Source: Anaerolineae bacterium (lineage in GTDB: Bacteria > Chloroflexota > Anaerolineae > Aggregatilineales > Phototrophicaceae). Taken from it: a DNA stretch of 48,185 bases. Of the stretch, positions 42,829-48,185 are shown one piece after another. The notes below the pieces were generated by a model. It saw nothing but the letters and a program-made list of their open reading frames with translations. It did no database searches and was not told the DNA's origin. The stretch covers positions 1-48,185 of the forward strand of contig JALOOG010000052.1 of the NCBI GenBank assembly GCA_025454525.1, written 5' to 3'. Positions within the stretch are counted from its first letter, which is position 1; the number at the start of each line of letters is the position of its first letter. Position numbers and translations under genes: made by a program.

Positions 42829-43059
42829 TTAAAATCCGCAAGTGTCGCTTTGTGCGTAAAACACGCCGCAAACGATATTCGAGAACACATTCCCAATCGC
42901 AGGCCCTAGTAACGCCATGACCGCGACCACTACCACCGCCACTAACACGAGGATCAGCGCATATTCAACTAAACCTTGACCCTCGTTGAACTTACGGGCA
43001 TTTTCCTTCCACGTAAGTAGGGCGTAGCGTAAAAAGTTGATCAATTGAGTGAACAGCAT
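42829..43059 (-). CDS. Flp/Fap-type pilin (type IVb prepilin)
   Basis: A 76-residue protein with the Flp signature: a short leader, then NEGQGLVEYALILVLVAVVVVAV, with prepilin-peptidase cleavage expected after the Gly of EGQGLVEYA and the Glu at +5 type position. A C-terminal part has two Cys (GVFYAQSDTCGF) that could form a disulfide. It should polymerise into a Tad-type adhesive pilus, but no tad/cpa assembly genes are in the window. ATG 43059 (MLFTQLINF) follows GGGGG; a start 11 codons upstream is less likely. TGCTATAGT upstream may be an extended -10. Confidence 0.87.
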   Translation of the reverse strand: MLFTQLINFLRYALLTWKENARKFNEGQGLVEYALILVLVAVVVVAVMALLGPAIGNVFSNIVCGVFYAQSDTCGF

Positions 43060-43269
43060 AACGCCCCCATGATACACTTGATAAACGGACAAATGATTTT
43101 GATACTGATCTAGCTATTCAAATAGAACTCCTTCACCTGCTGTGAAATAGGTAACGCAAGGGTACTTTGGTGCTACCATGACTATAGCACAATTTTTGCG
43201 TGGGATAAAATGAAAGTTGTAAATTTGAGCAAACCTTAACAGCGTCTCATTTCAAACTTAGGATTTGGC

Positions 43270-44028
43270 ATGTCTTATCTATTGGTTACGAACGACGATG
43301 GGGTGAATGCCCCTGGAATTTTGGCCCTTACCCAAGCAATGCGCGCCCTTGGCGAAGTGGAAGTTGCTGCACCTGCTGTGAATCAGAGCGCGGGCGGCCA
43401 TAAAAAAACCTTGTTCCAAGCGATCCCTTTTACCAATACCACACTCGCAGACGGCACACCGGCACTCTCGATCACTGGATCACCCGCTGATTGTATTGCC
43501 TTGTGCGCGATGGGTTTAGTCCCCAAATGGCCGCCGCGTTTGGTGGTATCGGGCATTAATCGCGGTGGGAACATGGGCCAAGACATCACCTACAGCGGCA
43601 CAGTCACGGCGGCCTTAGAGGCCACAATCAACGGAGTCCCGGCAGTGGCCGTTTCTTTGGCCCGACGCGATGCTGAACGTGTCGAAGATTATGTGGAAGC
43701 GGCCCGAGTCGCCCAAATTGTGGTACAAAAAGCGTTGCAAATGTCGCTACCCCCATTCACGATCTTGAATCTAAATGTGCCGCCCGGTAAAGTCAAAGGC
43801 ATCCGCTTGGTGCGACAAGGGGTGCGAATCTATCACGATCAATTGGAGTTTAATGAAGACCGCACCTTAGGTCGGATCGTCGGGCCAGAACCGAGTGGAC
43901 GCTTTGAGGAACTCGGCACCGATCTATGGGCAGTGCATCAAGGTTATGCCAGTCTGACTCCGATTCACCTTGATATGACCGCGCACCGCTTCTTAGCGGA
44001 GTTGGCAGCATGGGACATCACGCTTTAA
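43270..44028 (+). CDS. surE: 5'-nucleotidase SurE
   Basis: A 252-residue member of the SurE family. The N-terminal LVTNDDGVNAPG has the metal ligands Asp9 and Asp10, followed by NQSAGGHK and the GTPADCI-like TGSPADCIALC, and VVSGINRGGNMGQDITYSGTV. SurE hydrolyses nucleoside 5'-monophosphates (and exopolyphosphate) with divalent metal. Length matches the family. AGGA lies before the ATG. It ends in a classical terminator. Confidence 0.95.
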   Translation: MSYLLVTNDDGVNAPGILALTQAMRALGEVEVAAPAVNQSAGGHKKTLFQAIPFTNTTLADGTPALSITGSPADCIALCAMGLVPKWPPRLVVSGINRGGNMGQDITYSGTVTAALEATINGVPAVAVSLARRDAERVEDYVEAARVAQIVVQKALQMSLPPFTILNLNVPPGKVKGIRLVRQGVRIYHDQLEFNEDRTLGRIVGPEPSGRFEELGTDLWAVHQGYASLTPIHLDMTAHRFLAELAAWDITL

Positions 44029-44048
44029 TCGGTTTATATATTTTGTTT

Positions 44049-44078
44049 AGGGCGAACCGATGTGTTCGCCCTTATTTT
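44049..44078 (+). terminator. Intrinsic terminator of surE
   Basis: AGGGCGAAC (44049-44057) pairs with GTTCGCCCT (44064-44072), a perfect 9-bp stem with a 6-base loop, followed by TATTTTC. Confidence 0.75.
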
Positions 44079-44160
44079 CACCCGAATCCCCCGCTTTTTG
44101 GTGGGGCAAGAATGCACCACCTGATCTATACTCAACTTAAACCACCAGAGAAGGGATACG

Positions 44161-45939
44161 GTGTTTACTATGCTGCGTTTACGTCCGTTTTTGATCATTC
44201 TTTGGGTGATTGTGCTTACGGCCTGTAGTGGGGCCGGCGATCAACCTGCCGCTGACATCCCCCCGAATGCGATCCAAATTAGCGTGATTTACTCTCCAGA
44301 ATCTGAACAATATATGCCGGAAATCATGAACCGCTTTAATGAGGCGTATCGTCAAGGCAAGAATCCGATGACCGGCCAACCCCTCGCCCAAGGTGAACGT
44401 CCCGCTTATATCACAGGTAGCCCACCACAAGGCGGATTATCCTCTGGAGGGGCGACCCAAGGCGTGGTGAACGCTGCGATCGGCGCAAATGTCGAAAATG
44501 TGTTGCGCCCAACCTTATTCGCGCCGTCTGTCAGTAACTGGCTGGTGTTGGCAAACCAACAACGACCCAACCTGTTTGATCTGAGTCAGGCACAAGCAAC
44601 CGCTAACTCTCCGGTGGTGATCGCGATCTGGGAGAGCCGACTCAACGCGATCATGCAAAAGACCGGAAAATCCCGTGAAGAGATCGGTTGGCAAGACCTG
44701 TTAGACGTGTTACGAAGCCCCAACGGTTGGGAAGATTACGGTATTTCCGGACGGAAAACGGTGTATTATGGTCATGCCGATCCGCGTAACAGTTCAACCG
44801 CGTTATCCGCGTTAATCTCCGAATTTTATGCTTGCGCCCGCCGCGATAATTACACCGGTCGCCGTCTAGAGTTGGCTTGGGTGCGTGACCCTGAAGTCCA
44901 ACAATGTGTGCGCGAAATTCAATTGTTGGTCAAACATTACGCACGGCGGACAGAAGACTTTTTAGAATATGTCGCGCTGGGCCCGTCTTATATCGATTTC
45001 CTCGCGATGGAAGAAGTCGATGTGATCTGTTTGAACACCGGCGGACGACAAGGCGATGAGGTCTGCAATAAACCGTCGGAACGCTTGGTCGCTTTGTATC
45101 CGGCCGAAGGCACGATCATGCACGAACATCCGATCGCGGTGGTCAATGCGGATTGGGTGACGGCGGAACAACGGCAAGCGGCCGAAGTGTTCATCGATTT
45201 TATGCTAGAGCCGGCCCAACAAGAGCTGATCATGCAATACGGTTTCCGTCCGGCGAATCCAAATGTGTCGTTGGCCTACCCGTTTGTCGAAGAAAACGGC
45301 GTGTTAACCAGTGGGATTAAGACGATTATTGACACGCCTACCGCCGAAACGATCGCCTCGCTACAAGACAGTTGGTCACTGGTGCGAAAACAAGCCGATA
45401 TTCTCTTGTTGATCGATGTCTCGGGTTCCATGCAATCGGATGGGCGACTCGAACAGGCGAAAACCGCGGCCGAAGCATTTATCGAGAGTCTTGAGCCGAC
45501 CAATCGCGTCGGATTGTATGTGTTTAGTGACACGATCCGCGAATTAGTCCCGATTGATACCCTAGAGATCAACAAAAGCCAATTGATCCCGAACATTCGT
45601 AGCCTCCGTCCGAATGGTGGCACCGAGTTATATAAGGCCTTGCGTGATACGGTGAACGACTTGAACGCGATCGAAGACGCGGATCGGATTCGAGCCGTGG
45701 TCGTGTTGAGTGACGGTGAAGATACCGGATCACGAGGAGTCACGCTCCAAGATGCGTTGAACTCGCTTAACGCGAGTCGCAACACCCGTAATCCGGTGAT
45801 CGTGGTGCCGGTCGCTTATGGTGGAGATGCGGACATCCCCACCTTACAAAGTATCGCCCGTGCCAGCGCTACCCGCGTGGTGTTTGGTGATCCTGAGAAT
45901 ATCCTAGATGTTCTGCGCGTGTTAAGCGCATACTTCTAA
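44161..45939 (+). CDS. Lipoprotein with solute-binding-like region and VWA domain
   Basis: A 592-residue protein. The start is GTG 44161, with AAGGG 6-7 bases upstream; an ATG three codons later is worse placed. The signal peptide ends in a lipobox (VLTAC, Cys at about 22), so it should be a lipid-anchored envelope protein. Residues about 35-395 resemble an extracellular solute-binding protein (substrate-binding lobes with conserved NxxTAL-like SSTALSALIS and HPIAVVNADW). Residues about 410-592 are a von Willebrand A domain with MIDAS motif DVSGSM (Asp419 onward) and later NGGTELYKAL and VLSDGED. The combination suggests adhesion or assembly in the envelope with a solute-binding role; the ligand is unknown. 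Confidence 0.85.
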   Translation: MFTMLRLRPFLIILWVIVLTACSGAGDQPAADIPPNAIQISVIYSPESEQYMPEIMNRFNEAYRQGKNPMTGQPLAQGERPAYITGSPPQGGLSSGGATQGVVNAAIGANVENVLRPTLFAPSVSNWLVLANQQRPNLFDLSQAQATANSPVVIAIWESRLNAIMQKTGKSREEIGWQDLLDVLRSPNGWEDYGISGRKTVYYGHADPRNSSTALSALISEFYACARRDNYTGRRLELAWVRDPEVQQCVREIQLLVKHYARRTEDFLEYVALGPSYIDFLAMEEVDVICLNTGGRQGDEVCNKPSERLVALYPAEGTIMHEHPIAVVNADWVTAEQRQAAEVFIDFMLEPAQQELIMQYGFRPANPNVSLAYPFVEENGVLTSGIKTIIDTPTAETIASLQDSWSLVRKQADILLLIDVSGSMQSDGRLEQAKTAAEAFIESLEPTNRVGLYVFSDTIRELVPIDTLEINKSQLIPNIRSLRPNGGTELYKALRDTVNDLNAIEDADRIRAVVVLSDGEDTGSRGVTLQDALNSLNASRNTRNPVIVVPVAYGGDADIPTLQSIARASATRVVFGDPENILDVLRVLSAYF

Positions 45940-45954
45940 AATTGTGGTACAACA

Positions 45955-45982
45955 GAGGGCGTGAGGGAAACTTCGCGCCCTC
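45955..45982 (+). terminator. Hairpin between the VWA and YtxH-like genes
   Basis: GAGGGCG (45955-45961) and CGCCCTC (45976-45982) form a 7-bp GC stem with a 14-base loop, 15 bases after the VWA gene. No T-run. Confidence 0.35.
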
Positions 45983-46011
45983 GTGACTGGGTGCAGAAAG
46001 GACAAGGCAAC

Positions 46012-46254
46012 ATGCGTAAATTGCTTAGTTGGTTGATCGGCTTTTCACTCGGCGCGGCCTTAGCCGCCTTGCTGGTGATGATCTTCTTCCCAGAAACAGG
46101 CGAGGAAGTGCGTCGTCGGATTCGTCAAGGGTATGAGGAGACCATGGCCGCGGCCCAAGTGGCCAGCTTAAAACGTCGGGCGGAGTTAGAGGCGCGTTTG
46201 GCTACGCTGCAAGGCCGCGAAACGATTCACTCTAGCCGCTTGCCCAGCAAATAA
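46012..46254 (+). CDS. YtxH-like small membrane protein
   Basis: An 80-residue protein from ATG 46012 (MRKLLSWLIGFSLGAALAALLVMIFFPETGEEVR) with AAGGACAAGG upstream. One N-terminal membrane helix with the Gly-rich start and the FxPxxGEExRxxI run typical of YtxH proteins, then a charged coiled-coil helix. The upstream in-frame GTG at 45961 is unlikely. Family function is poorly known; YtxH proteins are often stress-related. Converges with the metallopeptidase gene with a 5-base gap. Confidence 0.75.
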   Translation: MRKLLSWLIGFSLGAALAALLVMIFFPETGEEVRRRIRQGYEETMAAAQVASLKRRAELEARLATLQGRETIHSSRLPSK

Positions 46255-46259
46255 ATGTT

Positions 46260-47987
46260 TTACTCTAACCCTAGCCGATAATCGATCGGTAACGTCGTCA
46301 ACGGCGCGAACCACGCAATCGCGATCACCGGATCAGCCTGCTCTAAGACAAAGCGTTCTGGCTGACCGGATCGCGGTGCGCGGCGATCCACCCGTTCACC
46401 ATCGATCACTTGAAGCATGGCGGTTAACGGTAATTCGTTTTTAATCCATAACCATCCCTCTGACTCCCATCCACCAGCAGGGAGTGTGACACCATTTAAC
46501 GCGATCTGATCAAGCGCCATGCCATGATCCGTGGTGCTATCATCGGTGACGACCTCAAAACGCACCTCGATCATTTGGCCGCGATAGGCTGAAAGATCTA
46601 AGGTTTCCACAATCCAAGCATCAGTGCGTCCGGTGTAACCGATCGCGTAAGCCGTGCCGTTGGGGTTGGCATCGGTCATTTGGGGCGTGGTCAAAACGCG
46701 CCATGAGGCCCCGTGATCCGCGCTGACACTCACATAACCGTAATCCCATCGATCTTCTAAAGCGACCCAAGCCGCATAAGACAAACGCGGGGACTCGATC
46801 GTGGTCAAGTCAAGGGTACGGGTGAGGCGGGGGTTGCTATCATCGGCGCGATTGCTATACCAAAAATGTCCCTCAATTTCGATCGGAAGTAAGGGGATCG
46901 TGGTCGGAAGATCAAGCGTGAGTGATAGGGGATCGCCCGCGTCGGCCTGCAACTGATAGTAGATCGGGGTATAAGGCGGTTGGCTGCCGTGTAAGTGCGC
47001 GGGATAGGTGCGAATCTCTGGACTGAAAGGGAACGGGAGCAAAGGAAAGTCCGCATAATCTCCGCGCCAATTGGCGATCATCCAATCCGCAAACAAGGTT
47101 TCTACATCCGTCTCTTGATCAAAGGCGGCCAAGCTGGGTAAGGGACTTTGAGCGACCGTTCTGAGCGCGTCGAGTCCAAATTGGTCATAAAAATAGTGGG
47201 TAAACAAGAGACTCGCGCCATAGTTGGCGGTATCGCCCTGCCAGTGGTTGAGCTGGATTGGGGGATGCGTCAAAAATTGTTGGGCTGCGATGAGCGGGTT
47301 ATCAAAGCCTAAGTGCGCTTCCGTGAACACAGATAAGCCCTCATCCAACCAACTGTCCATCATGGGGGTGTGTGCATGGCGGATCAGGTGCTGAAATTCG
47401 TGGGCGGTGATGCTGTGGATCGACGGGGAATTGATCGCGGTGCCAAGTGTGCTAAGGTTATAGAATAGCAGATCGTGTTGATTGCTATGCGGCACGATCT
47501 GGCGTGGGTATTGATGATCGCTGCTAAAGTAAGCCCCGATCGTATCGCCTAACCCATAGGCAAATAAGGCATAGATGCGCGGATCGCCGTCAATGCCGGG
47601 TGCGAGTTGCGCGTCCCATAAAGCGAGGGTTTCGGGATAGATCTGTTGGTCAAAGACTGCGGCGAGTCCTTGTGCATTTAAAGGATCGATGTCAGCACGG
47701 GTGTCCACCCAGATCAAAATGTTCGCCCCGATCGCGAGTAACTCCGCGTCAAACTGAAAGACTCCGCGTCCGTCGGTGTTGACCGCGCTAAATGTTTTGC
47801 GATCCCCGACTTGATAGGTCGGCGGGATCGCAGGAGTCGGGGTGAGGTCGATCCCATAGAAACGGCGCGCCAGATCAACCCGATCACGCGGTGGGATCGG
47901 CGTGGATTGAATCGCGGTCAGCGTGGGATGTGGATCAGACGGCGCATAGATCAAACTTATCCAAAACAGCACAAGCCACCATTTCAT
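46260..47987 (-). CDS. Secreted zinc metallopeptidase, gluzincin type
   Basis: A 575-residue protein with an N-terminal hydrophobic stretch (MKWWLVLFWISLIYAPS) acting as a signal peptide. The HEFQHLIRHAH motif at 196-206 (His196, Glu197, His200), with a third zinc ligand Glu216 in DSWLDEGLSVF, is the gluzincin arrangement HExxH plus a downstream Glu. The C-terminal ~230 residues are beta-rich, with immune-inhibitor-A-like strands (MTDANPNGTAYAIGYTG, IEVRFEVVTDDSTTDHGMALD), probably carbohydrate- or protein-binding. It should digest extracellular proteins. The ribosome-binding site is weak. A precise family (M6, M30 or related) cannot be settled by eye. Confidence 0.75.
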   Translation of the reverse strand: MKWWLVLFWISLIYAPSDPHPTLTAIQSTPIPPRDRVDLARRFYGIDLTPTPAIPPTYQVGDRKTFSAVNTDGRGVFQFDAELLAIGANILIWVDTRADIDPLNAQGLAAVFDQQIYPETLALWDAQLAPGIDGDPRIYALFAYGLGDTIGAYFSSDHQYPRQIVPHSNQHDLLFYNLSTLGTAINSPSIHSITAHEFQHLIRHAHTPMMDSWLDEGLSVFTEAHLGFDNPLIAAQQFLTHPPIQLNHWQGDTANYGASLLFTHYFYDQFGLDALRTVAQSPLPSLAAFDQETDVETLFADWMIANWRGDYADFPLLPFPFSPEIRTYPAHLHGSQPPYTPIYYQLQADAGDPLSLTLDLPTTIPLLPIEIEGHFWYSNRADDSNPRLTRTLDLTTIESPRLSYAAWVALEDRWDYGYVSVSADHGASWRVLTTPQMTDANPNGTAYAIGYTGRTDAWIVETLDLSAYRGQMIEVRFEVVTDDSTTDHGMALDQIALNGVTLPAGGWESEGWLWIKNELPLTAMLQVIDGERVDRRAPRSGQPERFVLEQADPVIAIAWFAPLTTLPIDYRLGLE

Positions 47988-48035
47988 AAAGAGATGTCCG
48001 ATCTGATCATTAAACGTCCGAAAGTGCAGATTGTA

Positions 48036-48185
48036 TCACGTATTGGGTGGACGGTTTTTGACGGGTGGAGTCCAGACCGTGCCGTCTTCTAACGTGACCG
48101 GATGATCGATGATGTGGCGCTCCCAGTAGGGGGTGTCGTGTTCGCTCCCGTCGGGGTCTTCCCAGATGAAGCGGAACTCGTTGGG
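48036..48185 (-). CDS. C-terminal end of an unidentified protein (partial)
   Basis: An open frame runs from the window edge for 49 codons to TGA at 48036-48038. Its sequence is coding-like: FRFIWEDPDGSEHDTPYWER and LEDGTVWTPPVKNRPP. The start lies beyond the window. No family was recognised from this short C-terminal piece; it looks like a small soluble protein. Confidence 0.6.
   Translation of the reverse strand, partial: PNEFRFIWEDPDGSEHDTPYWERHIIDHPVTLEDGTVWTPPVKNRPPNT

Overview
The window looks like a chromosomal segment of a free-living bacterium, most probably a Chloroflexota (Anaerolineae-like) genome of moderate GC. This is inferred from the gene mix: a short Flp-type pilin, a T-box upstream of thrS, an EtfD/EMO-type Fe-S membrane oxidoreductase, TIR proteins with a formylglycine-generating-enzyme (C-type-lectin-like) domain, many secreted SH3b/LysM/PD40 proteins with Pro/Thr-rich linkers, and a DUF4157 protein. 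No prophage, rRNA, tRNA or CRISPR array was seen. GATC is strikingly over-represented.

Layout. 1-3.2 kb: a decayed repeated element, then a Fes-like esterase, a TPR protein and a YegS-like lipid kinase. 3.5-4.0 kb: relic of a TIR-transmembrane gene. 4.4-7.0 kb: orphan PAS histidine kinase facing a three-gene set of small membrane proteins. 7.0-13.6 kb: Ada, oligoendopeptidase F, an MscS channel and an EtfD-like electron-transfer protein. 13.8-17.8 kb: two secreted SH3b proteins (the second with an M15-peptidase-like zinc pattern) and an FAD-dependent oxidoreductase. 17.8-20.6 kb: a tandem pair of paralogous proteins of unknown function. 20.7-24.6 kb: a large GT-C-like membrane protein diverging from an MFS transporter.

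24.9-26.8 kb holds the most interesting locus: a 606-residue TIR / helical / Pro-rich / FGE-sulfatase (CLec) protein. Its last ~35 codons look like the variable region of a diversity-generating retroelement (DGR): runs of NNC/NNT codons between a conserved RGGAW and a conserved GFR, followed by an IMH-like CT-rich tail. No reverse transcriptase or template repeat lies in the window, so diversification, if real, would act in trans.

26.9-33.1 kb: a six-LysM secreted protein, two tandem paralogous membrane proteins, and zwf and gnd of the oxidative pentose-phosphate pathway, apparently one operon (gnd, zwf, membrane proteins) with its own promoter. 33.2-35.35 kb: thrS with a complete T-box leader (promoter, T-box motif, antiterminator, terminator). 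35.36-36.0 kb: repeats, including a second copy of the element at position 162. 36.0-43.1 kb: a GNAT acetyltransferase, a DPP4-type S9 peptidase, a DNA methyltransferase fused to an Mrr-like nuclease, a thioredoxin/DUF4157 in-frame fusion with an internal start, and an Flp pilin. 43.3-48.2 kb: surE, a lipoprotein combining a solute-binding-like region and a VWA domain, a YtxH-like protein, a secreted zinc metallopeptidase and the end of an unidentified gene.

Many ends of convergent or adjacent genes carry strong hairpins without a U-tract, while a few (thrS leader, DUF4157 gene, pilin, surE) have classical terminators. Product assignments rest on motifs read by eye; no database search was possible.
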